From Oscillospiraceae bacterium (lineage in GTDB: Bacteria; Bacillota; Clostridia; Oscillospirales; CAG-272), in contig SVSH01000016.1 in assembly GCA_015064395.1 (NCBI GenBank), positions 1 through 42,899 of the forward strand: a stretch of 42,899 bases of DNA, read 5' to 3'. The position numbers and the translations under genes are program-made. The stretch's first letter is position 1. Every line of letters starts with the position of its first letter. The notes below the pieces were generated by a model. The model was given only the letters and a program-made list of their open reading frames with translations, did not search any database and was not told the DNA's origin. Below are positions 8,117 through 15,780 of the stretch, in pieces.

Positions 8117-8161
8117 GAGAAAAACAACGCCCCCGGTCTCTTTGGGAGACAGGAGCGTTGT
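8117..8161 (-). terminator. Terminator of aspS
   Basis: A long hairpin has ACAACGC (8124-8130) paired with GCGTTGT (8155-8161) and an inner GTCTC/GAGAC stem. On the minus strand it is followed by a T tract. Confidence 0.8.
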
Positions 8162-8175
8162 ATATGACGTATTTT

Positions 8176-9465
8176 TTACGGAGTCAGGCGGTTGGGACCG
8201 CGGAACAAGAATTCTGCTTCCTTGATGGACAAGCCGAGGAACAGCATGGTCAGACGGTCGATACCCAGGCCGAAGCCGCCGTGAGGAGGACAGCCGTAAC
8301 GGAAGAACTGCAGATAGAACTCCACGTCCTTGTCCAGTCCCTTCTCTGCGGCCTGTGCCTTGAGCACGTCGTAGCGGTGCTCGCGCTGGGCGCCCGTGGT
8401 GATCTCGCAGCCGCGCCAGATCAGGTCGTAGCCCTTGGGAACGCCGTTTTCATCGCGCATATGATAAAAGGCTCTTTCCTTGGCGTCGTAGTCGGTGACG
8501 AACAGGAACTCACTGCCGTATTTTTCCATGGAATACTTGGCGCAAAGGTGCTCTGCCTCGGTGGTCAGGTCTCCCTTGACCGAGTCGTCCACCTTGTAGC
8601 CGTACATAGCCTCGAGATCCGCGTACAGATCGGCAAGCTTAATGCGGGGGAACGGAACGGTGGGAACGATCACGGGCTTGCCGAACAGGCGCTCGATGTC
8701 CGCGCCGTAGGTAGCGGCTACCTTTTCAAAGGCATAAGCCAGCAGCTCCTCTTCCATGTGCATCACGTCCTCACAGGAGGTCACGTAGCTGAATTCCAGG
8801 TCGAAGCCGGTAAACTCGGTGGCGTGCTTGTTGGTGTAGGACTTCTCGGCACGGAACACAGGGCCCGTCTCAAAAATGCGATCAAGACCCGCGGCCATCG
8901 CCATCTGCTTGTAGAACTGGGGCGACTGTGCCAGGTAGGCCTTGGTGTCAAAGTACTTGACCTCAAACACCTCGGAGCCGGATTCACTGGCCGCGCCAAT
9001 GAGCTTGGGGGTGTGGATCTCGACAAAGCCGCGCTGCAGGAGGAACTCACGGAAGGAGCCGGTCAGAAGGGTCTGCATCTTGAGCATGAGCTGATTCTGC
9101 TCGCGGCGCAGATCGATCCAGCGGAAGTCCATCTTGGAGTCGATCTCACTGTCGTCCTTGATGGGCAGTGCATCGGCGATCGATTCAATGGTGATGGTAT
9201 CGGGCAGCATTTCGATGCCACCCATCTTGACGTACTCGTTGGCAACGACCTCGCCCTCGATGGTCACGACCGAGTGAATGGTCAGCTGATCGACCAGCTC
9301 GGCCAATTCGGGGTGCTCCTCCTTGACGAGCGTTACCTGCAGCTTCCCCGTGATGTCCTTGATGACAAGGAAGGCCATGGTGCGCTTGTTACGCAGATTT
9401 TCGACAAAGCCGGCGATGCGTGCTCTTGTGCCCGGCTTGATATCGGCAATATAGGTTCTTTCCAT
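8176..9465 (-). CDS. aspS: Aspartyl-tRNA synthetase, short archaeal-type
   Basis: This enzyme charges tRNA-Asp. The 429-residue product has an N-terminal OB fold (about residues 15-100) and a class II catalytic domain with motif 2 FRAEKSYTNKHATEFT and motif 3 GLGIDRLTM. It lacks the bacterial GAD insertion, which makes the usual bacterial enzyme about 590 residues, so it belongs to the archaeal-type AspRS2 group. Many members are non-discriminating and also charge tRNA-Asn with aspartate. An upstream open extension is discarded because AAGGAGACACCGAAT places the ribosome at ATG 9465. It has its own promoter and terminator. Confidence 0.9.
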   Translation of the reverse strand: MERTYIADIKPGTRARIAGFVENLRNKRTMAFLVIKDITGKLQVTLVKEEHPELAELVDQLTIHSVVTIEGEVVANEYVKMGGIEMLPDTITIESIADALPIKDDSEIDSKMDFRWIDLRREQNQLMLKMQTLLTGSFREFLLQRGFVEIHTPKLIGAASESGSEVFEVKYFDTKAYLAQSPQFYKQMAMAAGLDRIFETGPVFRAEKSYTNKHATEFTGFDLEFSYVTSCEDVMHMEEELLAYAFEKVAATYGADIERLFGKPVIVPTVPFPRIKLADLYADLEAMYGYKVDDSVKGDLTTEAEHLCAKYSMEKYGSEFLFVTDYDAKERAFYHMRDENGVPKGYDLIWRGCEITTGAQREHRYDVLKAQAAEKGLDKDVEFYLQFFRYGCPPHGGFGLGIDRLTMLFLGLSIKEAEFLFRGPNRLTP

Positions 9466-9535
9466 ATTCGGTGTCTCCTTTATTTTACACGTCCGTTTCG
9501 CGGACGCGTTGTTTATACACAGCATTACACCATAT

Positions 9536-9563
9536 ATTATACACCAAACCTGCCGCTTGTCAA
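9536..9563 (-). promoter_or_regulatory. Promoter of aspS
   Basis: On the minus strand there is TTGACA (9558-9563), a 16-base spacer and TATAAT (9536-9541), about 70 bases before the start codon. Confidence 0.75.
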
Positions 9564-9638
9564 GAAGGGGAGAAAAAGTCAGGTCAAAAAAGATCACTTT
9601 TTGCCACACAAAATTCATGTTTGCCCGGCGCGGCCGCC

Positions 9639-9667
9639 TTGACAGCGGGCAGAAAAACAGATATAAT
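9639..9667 (+). promoter_or_regulatory. Promoter of the dac-miaA-ylm cluster
   Basis: TTGACA (9639-9644), a 17-base spacer and TATAAT (9662-9667), about 45 bases before the first start codon. Confidence 0.85.
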
Positions 9668-9712
9668 ATAAGTTAACGTATTATCTCTACTTTGCAGGAA
9701 GGAGGACACGCT

Positions 9713-10711
9713 ATGTCAACCAGACGACTGACGCCCTATCAGCGCCGGCGCGCCAGGAAGGCCAAACAGATCTGCATCATCGGTGCCGCTCTGCTGCTCA
9801 TTTTGGCACTCGCATGGCTCGTATACCGTCTTGTGTCCTCCCCGGATCGCCCCCCGGCCGATCTGCATGGCAAGGACGACCCCGGCTATATCCCCGTGTC
9901 GGGTGAGCTTTTGGATCTCGACCTTGACGCCCGGCAGGCCTTTGTCTATGACTGCAACCGGGGCGAGATCGTGTATCTCAAGGGTGAGGCGGAGGTAGTC
10001 TACCCCGCCAGCACGACCAAGCTATTGACCGTTTTGTGTGCGCTTGAGGTGCTCTCCCCCGAGGAGATCATCACCCCGGGCGAGGAATTATCGCTGGTTG
10101 AGCCCGGCTCCTCTTTGGCGTACGTCAAGGACAACCACCGTCTGTCGGTGCAAATGCTCGTCGAGGGCATGCTTCTTCCCTCGGGCAACGATGCCGCCTA
10201 CGTGCTTGCCGCCGCGGCGGGTAACCGTATGAGCGACGGAGAGGCGACCGGCCGTGAGGCCGTTGCCGTCTTTATGGACCATATGAACGAATACGCCAAG
10301 ACGCTGGGACTAAAGGGCTCGCATTTCACCGTGCCCGACGGCCTGGCAGGCAACGAGCATTACTCTACCCTGGAGGACATGCTACTGGTTGCCCGCGCCG
10401 CCGCCCAGCATCCCCTTATCAGCCGCTACGCCGCGATGGCCAAAGACAGCGTTACTTACGAAAGCGGCCACACCAACACCTGGGTCAACACCAACGCCAT
10501 GCTCGATCCGACCAGTCCCTATTACCGTCCGTCGGTCACGGGACTCAAGACCGGGTCGCTGGATCGCAACTTCTGTGTCATCGTCACCGCCGAAGCGGGC
10601 GGTGAGCGTTACATCATCGGTATCTTTGGGGCGCGCGACAAAAACGCCCGCTTTGCCGACGCGGCCCGCGCCGTGGACGCCCTATTCTCCAATGGGGAGG
10701 TGGCGCCGTGA
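9713..10711 (+). CDS. D-alanyl-D-alanine carboxypeptidase (S11 family, DacA/DacF-like)
   Basis: A penicillin-binding protein that trims the terminal D-alanine from peptidoglycan stem peptides outside the membrane. The 332-residue product has an N-terminal membrane anchor (about residues 20-42) and the three active-site motifs: STTK at residues 100-103 (nucleophile Ser100), SGN at 157-159 and KTG at 279-281. It is anchored at the N-terminus; the usual C-terminal amphipathic domain of DacA is missing, so it is a short single-domain form. ATG 9713 is supported by GGAAGGAGG upstream. Its last codons overlap the GTG of miaA by four bases, so the two are translationally coupled. Confidence 0.9.
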   Translation: MSTRRLTPYQRRRARKAKQICIIGAALLLILALAWLVYRLVSSPDRPPADLHGKDDPGYIPVSGELLDLDLDARQAFVYDCNRGEIVYLKGEAEVVYPASTTKLLTVLCALEVLSPEEIITPGEELSLVEPGSSLAYVKDNHRLSVQMLVEGMLLPSGNDAAYVLAAAAGNRMSDGEATGREAVAVFMDHMNEYAKTLGLKGSHFTVPDGLAGNEHYSTLEDMLLVARAAAQHPLISRYAAMAKDSVTYESGHTNTWVNTNAMLDPTSPYYRPSVTGLKTGSLDRNFCVIVTAEAGGERYIIGIFGARDKNARFADAARAVDALFSNGEVAP

Positions 10712-11688
10712 GTGAACAAAACAAGACCCGCATCGTAGCGGTCGTCGGTCCGACGGCGGGCGGCAAGACTTCACTGTCTATCGCCCTGGCAGAGCGTCTT
10801 GGCGGTGAGATCGTCTCGTGCGATTCGATGCAGCTCTACCGCGGCATGGACGTCGGCACGGCCAAGCCGACCGCAGAGGAAATGGCGGGCATTCCCCACC
10901 ATATGATCGACGTTCTCGATCCCGAACAAAGCTACTCCTGCGCCGAATATGCCACCGACGCGCGGGCAACAATTCAAGATATCACCAGTCGCGGCAAGCT
11001 GCCCATTTTGTGTGGCGGCACAGGCCTTTATTTGGACGGCGTGCTGTTTGGCGGCTCGTTTGACGACACTCCGACCGATCCCGCGATCAGAGCCCGTCTG
11101 GACGCTCTCGGCAACGAGCCGGGCGGCGCTGATGCTCTGTATGCGCGGCTGTGCGAGGTCGATCCCGACAGTGCCGCCGCCATTCATAAAAACAACGTCA
11201 AGCGCGTCAAGCGGGCGCTCGAGATCTACGAGTGCTGCGGCACACCCAAAAGCGTGCTGGATCGTGCGTCCCGTGAGCGCGGCATGCTGTACGACGCGAC
11301 CGTCATCGGTCTTCGGTATCACAGCCGCGAGCTGCTATACTCACGTATCGGTCAGCGCGTCGATCTGATGATGCAGGACGGACTGTATGAGGAGGTCGTG
11401 CATCTGCAGGAGCGCGGTGTGTTTGAACGCAGTGCCACGGCGGCGCAGGCCATTGGATATAAGGAGCTGCTGGGTGCCCTTCGCGGCGAAATGACCATCG
11501 AGCAGGCACTCGAGGACCTCAAGATGGCCACCCGACGTTATGCCAAGCGCCAGTTGACCTGGTTCTCTGCCAAGCCCTACGTCCGCTGGATCTGGGCTGA
11601 CACCGAGGACGGCTCCCTTCGCCCCTTCTCCGACATCGTAGACGAGGCTCTTGCTATCGTGCAAGCCGGAGGGGAGGGCATCCTATGA
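10708..11688 (+). CDS. miaA: tRNA dimethylallyltransferase
   Basis: MiaA transfers a dimethylallyl group to N6 of adenosine 37 in tRNAs that read codons starting with U. The 326-residue protein begins with the P-loop GPTAGGKTSL (about residues 14-23), followed by SCDSMQLYRGMDVGTAKP, PHHMIDV and LCGGTGLY, all characteristic of the family, and ends with a normal C-terminal region including KMATRRYAKRQLTWF. The GTG start overlaps the preceding stop codon (GTGA). Its own stop overlaps the next start (ATGA). Length is normal. Confidence 0.95.
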   Translation: MSEQNKTRIVAVVGPTAGGKTSLSIALAERLGGEIVSCDSMQLYRGMDVGTAKPTAEEMAGIPHHMIDVLDPEQSYSCAEYATDARATIQDITSRGKLPILCGGTGLYLDGVLFGGSFDDTPTDPAIRARLDALGNEPGGADALYARLCEVDPDSAAAIHKNNVKRVKRALEIYECCGTPKSVLDRASRERGMLYDATVIGLRYHSRELLYSRIGQRVDLMMQDGLYEEVVHLQERGVFERSATAAQAIGYKELLGALRGEMTIEQALEDLKMATRRYAKRQLTWFSAKPYVRWIWADTEDGSLRPFSDIVDEALAIVQAGGEGIL

Positions 11689-13025
11689 GCACAAGAGAAG
11701 ATAGAATCGCACAGCGCCGCGAGATCCTGCGCCGCCTGGGGGCATCCTTTGCCTTTCGCTTACTCATCATCGTCCTCATCCTGTATGCCCTTTACCACTG
11801 CGTCGCCGCCTTTTCGGACCGCGTGGTCACCGACGTCATCACACAAGGGACGGATCGCACCACGCTGACGGGCGAGGCCATTCTCTTCCGGGACGAGATG
11901 GTGCTGACCGAGATCGGCGGCAATCACCTTTGCTCCTATCCCAACGAAAACGGCGCCAAGGTCAATACCTCGACCACGCTGGCAGAGCTGTACCTCACGG
12001 CAGGCGACGAGGCCACTCGCGCGCAGATCCAAGCAACACTTCAGGCCTTGGATCGCCAGATCGCGCTGGCCGAGCGCTTGCCCATCAAGGATAACCTTGC
12101 GTCCCTTCCCCAGCTGCGTCGGGACGCATACGAGCAGTTGCTATTCAACAATCGCCTTGCCACGACGGGCGGGACCATGCAAAGCATTCATGCCGGTGGG
12201 TATGAGCTGCTGTTGTCGATGAACCGCATCGCCGCGCTGACGGGCGAGGGGGGCGGCAGTGCCGCACTGGTCTCTTCTCTCAAGGCCGAGCGTCAACGAT
12301 TGCTTCTTTCCTCCGGCTACATGGCCAAGACGCTGACCGTCTCCGACCTTGGGAGCGAGAGCACGGGAGGCTATTTCTACCACGCCAATTCGGTGGACGG
12401 ATACGAGGAGATCTTCTCCCGTGCCGCGCTGGCCGACATGACGGCGGCAGATTACGATCGCCTCTTGCAGCTGCCCCGCCGCACCTATGGGGACGGCGTC
12501 ACCGTCGTGGGCAAGCTGGTCTCGAGCTTTTATTGGAGCATCGTCTTGCCTGTTGACTACGACAAAAAGGACAGCGTCAAGGAGGGGGAGACCTACGACG
12601 TCATCTTCAACGACGAGGAAGGTCTTACCCTTTCCATGACGTTGGAGCGTGTCATTCCCTCCGTTGCTGACGGTCGGGTATTGCTGGTGCTCACCACCTC
12701 CACCATGCCCCGGCAGTTCTCCTACACACGCTTCTCCGGCGTTTCGCTGGTCCTTACGGAGTCGGAGGGCTACCGCGTGCCTCAAACCGCCCTTGTGCAA
12801 AAGGACGGACAGGACGGTGTGTATATCCTCAGCGGCGGCCGCGTCAGCTTCCGCGCCATCGACATCATCAGCCGTGGCGAGGGCTACGTGCTGGCCTACG
12901 TTCCCACCAGGGAGCAGCGCGAGGACGAGGGGGATCAGACCTATCACTACGACCGTTATCTGGATATCCGCGACGTCGTCATCACCGACGGCAGAGACTT
13001 ATATGACGGCAAGTATATCGATTAA
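11685..13025 (+). CDS. HlyD-like membrane-anchored protein of the ylm cluster
   Basis: A 446-residue protein with a basic N-terminus, one transmembrane segment (about residues 22-42) and a large extracytoplasmic part. A Leu/Ala/Gln-rich helical stretch (about residues 100-200) is followed by beta-rich C-terminal domains, resembling HlyD-type adaptor proteins. Proteins of this kind often precede ylmE and sepF in Clostridia, but their job is not established; no ABC or TolC partner is adjacent. Start ATG overlaps the miaA stop by four bases. I call the architecture with fair confidence and the function with none. Confidence 0.7.
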   Translation: MSTREDRIAQRREILRRLGASFAFRLLIIVLILYALYHCVAAFSDRVVTDVITQGTDRTTLTGEAILFRDEMVLTEIGGNHLCSYPNENGAKVNTSTTLAELYLTAGDEATRAQIQATLQALDRQIALAERLPIKDNLASLPQLRRDAYEQLLFNNRLATTGGTMQSIHAGGYELLLSMNRIAALTGEGGGSAALVSSLKAERQRLLLSSGYMAKTLTVSDLGSESTGGYFYHANSVDGYEEIFSRAALADMTAADYDRLLQLPRRTYGDGVTVVGKLVSSFYWSIVLPVDYDKKDSVKEGETYDVIFNDEEGLTLSMTLERVIPSVADGRVLLVLTTSTMPRQFSYTRFSGVSLVLTESEGYRVPQTALVQKDGQDGVYILSGGRVSFRAIDIISRGEGYVLAYVPTREQREDEGDQTYHYDRYLDIRDVVITDGRDLYDGKYID

Positions 13026-13052
13026 ATCACACGCAAAGGAGCACACTCACCC

Positions 13053-13760
13053 ATGGATCACACGACATTGCGCACACGGGTCGAACAGATCCGCGCCCGC
13101 ATGAGAGAGGCGGGAGACCGAGGACAGGTGACCCTTCTGGCCGCCGTCAAATACGCCGACGTCGACCAGATCAACGCCCTTCACCGCGAGTGCGGTGTGC
13201 ATGACATTGGGGAAAATCGGGTACAGCAGCTTCTTGCCCACTACGAGGGGCTGGAGGATAAGCAAGATCTGCGCATTCATTTTATCGGATCTCTCCAAAA
13301 AAATAAAGTCAAATACATCGTCGACAAGGTGTGCATGATCCACTCGCTGGATTCTCTCCCCTTGGCCGAGGAGATCGAAAAGCGCTGTGCCGCCATCGAC
13401 CGTGTGATGGACGTGCTGGTCGAGATCAACAGCGGGCGGGAGGCGTCCAAGGGGGGACTTGCCCCCGACGAGGTCGAGGATTTTTGTCAAAAATTGGCGG
13501 CATTTCCTCATCTGAGACTGCGCGGATTTATGACAATGGCCCCAAAATGTGAAAATTTGGCCGAATATCGCAAATATTTTGGAGAAACTTATCGCCAGTG
13601 TCTTGACATTTGGCAAAAAAAATTAGATAATATAGGTAGTATGAAAAATAACGTCGCAAAGGAGCCTCCCGTCATCTCTATGGGAATGTCGGGGAGCTTT
13701 GAGGCGGCCATCGCTGAAGGGGCGACCGTTGTGCGGATCGGCGGGGCACTATTCCTGTGA
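13053..13760 (+). CDS. ylmE: PLP homeostasis protein, YggS/YlmE family
   Basis: YggS/YlmE proteins bind pyridoxal 5'-phosphate in a TIM barrel and help balance vitamin B6 and amino acid pools. The 235-residue product has LLAAVKYADV near residue 28 (the Lys in AVK is the cofactor lysine), GENRVQQL near residue 52, HFIGSLQKNK near residue 75 and a C-terminal SMGMSGSFEAAI followed by VRIGGALF. The length is normal. The 3' third is markedly more A/T-rich than the neighbours and contains a near-consensus promoter (13603-13631). AAGGAG lies about 11 bases before the ATG. sepF follows, the usual gene order. Confidence 0.92.
   Translation: MDHTTLRTRVEQIRARMREAGDRGQVTLLAAVKYADVDQINALHRECGVHDIGENRVQQLLAHYEGLEDKQDLRIHFIGSLQKNKVKYIVDKVCMIHSLDSLPLAEEIEKRCAAIDRVMDVLVEINSGREASKGGLAPDEVEDFCQKLAAFPHLRLRGFMTMAPKCENLAEYRKYFGETYRQCLDIWQKKLDNIGSMKNNVAKEPPVISMGMSGSFEAAIAEGATVVRIGGALFL
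13603..13631 (+). promoter_or_regulatory. Internal promoter inside ylmE, reading toward sepF
   Basis: TTGACA (13603-13608), a 17-base spacer and GATAAT (13626-13631) lie within the ylmE coding sequence, about 190 bases before the sepF start, in an A/T-rich patch. Confidence 0.55.
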
Positions 13761-13819
13761 CCCATACGGCAACGTAGACACCCAAAAAATGAAATCAAAG
13801 AGAAAGTGAGATAATTACA

Positions 13820-14329
13820 ATGGCACTGAACGATCTGTGGAAGAAATTTATCAGAGACGAGGACGCGGACGTGGAGGACGAGGCAAACTACTACCGTCCC
13901 CGCAAAAAGGCAGCCGCTCCTTCCCTCATTGACGAGCCGGACGACGACGCATTCCGCGCACCCAAGACCAGAACCGGCGCATCCCGCATGGCAAGAGCCA
14001 ACGATTTTGACGATATCCTGGACGATGATTCCTACACGGCCACAAGCGCACCCCGCTTCAAGAGAGTCATGGCAACCGGCATCAATTCCGCCAAGCATGC
14101 CATCGACCTGGTCTGCCAGAAGTACATCGTTCTGATCAACACCGAGGGCGTGGCCGACGACGCACTGGTTCCCTTCCGTTGCTACGTCGCAGGCGCAGTA
14201 CAGGCACTGAACGCTCACATCAATCCGTTGGACGACGAGAACGTGTTCGTTTCCATCGAGCCGTTTGATATCACCCCTTATCTGCCCGCACAGGACGACC
14301 TGGCCGAGCAGGAGGACGATCTGATCTGA
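13820..14329 (+). CDS. sepF: Cell division protein SepF
   Basis: SepF binds FtsZ and the membrane and helps shape the division septum in Gram-positive bacteria. The 169-residue protein has a short N-terminal membrane-targeting helix (MALNDLWKKFI), an acidic flexible linker (about residues 15-70) and the SepF globular domain from about residue 78 (RFKRVMATGINSAKHAIDLV) to 150, followed by an acidic tail. Length and order match the family. The ribosome site is weak (AAAGTGAG). A terminator follows directly. Confidence 0.92.
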   Translation: MALNDLWKKFIRDEDADVEDEANYYRPRKKAAAPSLIDEPDDDAFRAPKTRTGASRMARANDFDDILDDDSYTATSAPRFKRVMATGINSAKHAIDLVCQKYIVLINTEGVADDALVPFRCYVAGAVQALNAHINPLDDENVFVSIEPFDITPYLPAQDDLAEQEDDLI

Positions 14330-14348
14330 TCCGACCATAAAAACAACT

Positions 14349-14389
14349 CCGGGGCGGCTTCATCACCGTATGAGCCGCCCGGCTTTTTT
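14349..14389 (+). terminator. Terminator after sepF
   Basis: A GC-rich hairpin (GGGGCGGCTTCAT against ATGAGCCGCCC) is followed by six T residues. Confidence 0.85.
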
Positions 14390-14420
14390 CGACAAAACAT
14401 GACAAGGAGGCTTTGCTGTT

Positions 14421-14693
14421 ATGGGCGGCACCTATTTCATTTATTTGATCGTCAGCCTGGTGCGTATTCTCTTGTTCATCGTAGAGACGGCCATGCTGCT
14501 ACGAGCCATTCTGTCCTGGTTCTTTATGGATGAAGACAATCGCGTCATGGCAATTCTCTACGCCATCACCGAGCCCTTTATCATTCCCGTCCGCGCCCTG
14601 TTTGACAAGCTGGGATGGTTTCGCAACCTTCCCATCGACATTTCCTTTTTTGTGACTTATCTTTTGCTCTCCATCATCAGTATGCTATTATAA
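14421..14693 (+). CDS. yggT: YggT/YlmG family membrane protein
   Basis: A 90-residue integral membrane protein with two hydrophobic segments (about residues 5-33 and 68-90). Between them is the family signature, here seen as EPFIIPVRALFDKLG, with AILSWFFMDEDN before it. YggT/YlmG proteins sit beside sepF in many Firmicutes and are linked to septum formation and membrane organisation; the biochemical role is not settled. AGGAGG lies about 10 bases before the ATG. It has terminators on both sides, so it may be a partly read-through or independent unit. Confidence 0.88.
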   Translation: MGGTYFIYLIVSLVRILLFIVETAMLLRAILSWFFMDEDNRVMAILYAITEPFIIPVRALFDKLGWFRNLPIDISFFVTYLLLSIISMLL

Positions 14694-14700
14694 CGACTCT

Positions 14701-14728
14701 GCCCCGCGGTCGGCGGGGCTTGCTTTTT
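14701..14728 (+). terminator. Terminator after yggT
   Basis: GCCCCGC (14701-14707) pairs with GCGGGGC (14713-14719), followed by TTGCTTTTT. The ribosome site of the next gene starts at its edge, so it may act as an attenuator for ylmH. Confidence 0.75.
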
Positions 14729-14742
14729 AGGAGGTGACGATC

Positions 14743-15561
14743 TTGCTGCGACCCGACGATGACCAACTCATGCGCCTGCTTGCCCACACGGACGAGCTGT
14801 GCGACCGCGCGATGGGCGGTGTCTTTACCCATACCGCTTTTCTGACGCCGCGAGAAGCCAAGTACGTGCGCGATAGCCTCGTGCGTCGCGGTCAGTGGCA
14901 GCGCGCACGACTCTGGGGCGGCTACGATGCGGCCGAGCGACAGTGCCTGTTGCTGTTTCCCGACTACGTGTGCGATCTGATCGACCGCGCCGCTTGGGAC
15001 TCTACCCCTATCTCCGAACTACTCTGCCTTGCGGGAGAAGAAGACCCCGTCGTGGCCCTTTCGATCCAAGCAAGCGGCTATCGGACCCTCTCCCACCGCG
15101 ACTATCTCGGCTCGCTCCTGTCTCTTGGCATTGAGCGCCAGGTGCTGGGAGATATTGCCATCCAAGGAAACACAGCGACCGTGTTTGCCATGGCGCGCAT
15201 GCAATCATTCCTGCTTACTACCGTCGAGCGCATCGCGGGCGATGCCGTGCGCCTCTCCCCCGCTGACGTCGCGCCCGATTTTGACGGCGGACGCCGCTAT
15301 CTTGCCCTGCGCGAGACCATCGCATCCCCTCGTCTTGACTGTGTCGTGGCGGCGCTTTGCAATCTTTCGCGTGAGGCCGCACAGCAAGCGGTCAAGTCAG
15401 GCCTTGTCGAATTGGACTACGATACCGAGGAGCGTCCCGACCATATCGTCCCCATCCCCGCGGTTCTCTCGGTGCGCGGTGTGGGAAAATTCGCCCTGCG
15501 CTCGCTGGGCGCGCCCAATAAAAAGGGGCGGTTTCCCTTGTTTGCGGATCAATACGTATAA
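14743..15561 (+). CDS. ylmH: S4-domain RNA-binding protein YlmH
   Basis: YlmH binds the ribosome and nucleic acid through a C-terminal S4 domain and has been tied to rescue of stalled peptidyl-tRNA on large subunits. This copy is 272 residues, with the S4 domain at about residues 195-250 (LDCVVAALCNLSREAAQQAV then VRGVGKFAL). I chose the TTG at 14743: AGGAGG at 14729-14734 gives it an eight-base gap, while the in-frame GTG at 14734 overlaps that ribosome site. It ends the division cluster; divIVA, often next, is absent. Confidence 0.88.
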   Translation: MLRPDDDQLMRLLAHTDELCDRAMGGVFTHTAFLTPREAKYVRDSLVRRGQWQRARLWGGYDAAERQCLLLFPDYVCDLIDRAAWDSTPISELLCLAGEEDPVVALSIQASGYRTLSHRDYLGSLLSLGIERQVLGDIAIQGNTATVFAMARMQSFLLTTVERIAGDAVRLSPADVAPDFDGGRRYLALRETIASPRLDCVVAALCNLSREAAQQAVKSGLVELDYDTEERPDHIVPIPAVLSVRGVGKFALRSLGAPNKKGRFPLFADQYV

Positions 15562-15735
15562 AAAAGTCACACCCTTCTCATGAAGCCCCCCCTTTTTTGC
15601 CAATATACGATTTTCGAGGGAACCGGAGGCAAAAAACGGTGACAGAGCAGCATGACAAGTAAGATTTCAACGATATGTAAAGTCTTGTTGCGAAATTGTA
15701 AGGTTCATGCGGTGGTGTTTTGAGGGTTACTTTGC

Positions 15736-15761
15736 TACAATAAATTCACCGAAAATTCACC
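15736..15761 (+). promoter_or_regulatory. Possible -10 element and direct-repeat operator before the HTH-LRR gene
   Basis: TACAAT (15736-15741) is followed at once by two copies of AAATTCACC (15742-15750 and 15753-15761), eleven bases apart, one helical turn. This could be an autoregulatory operator. The -35 box is poor. The rest of the 15562-15780 gap holds nothing I can name. Confidence 0.35.
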
Positions 15762-15780
15762 AAATCAAGGAGATGTGATG

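Noticed and set aside
8113-9642. A 509-codon plus-strand frame
   Set aside because: Antisense to aspS, whose class II motifs are clear.
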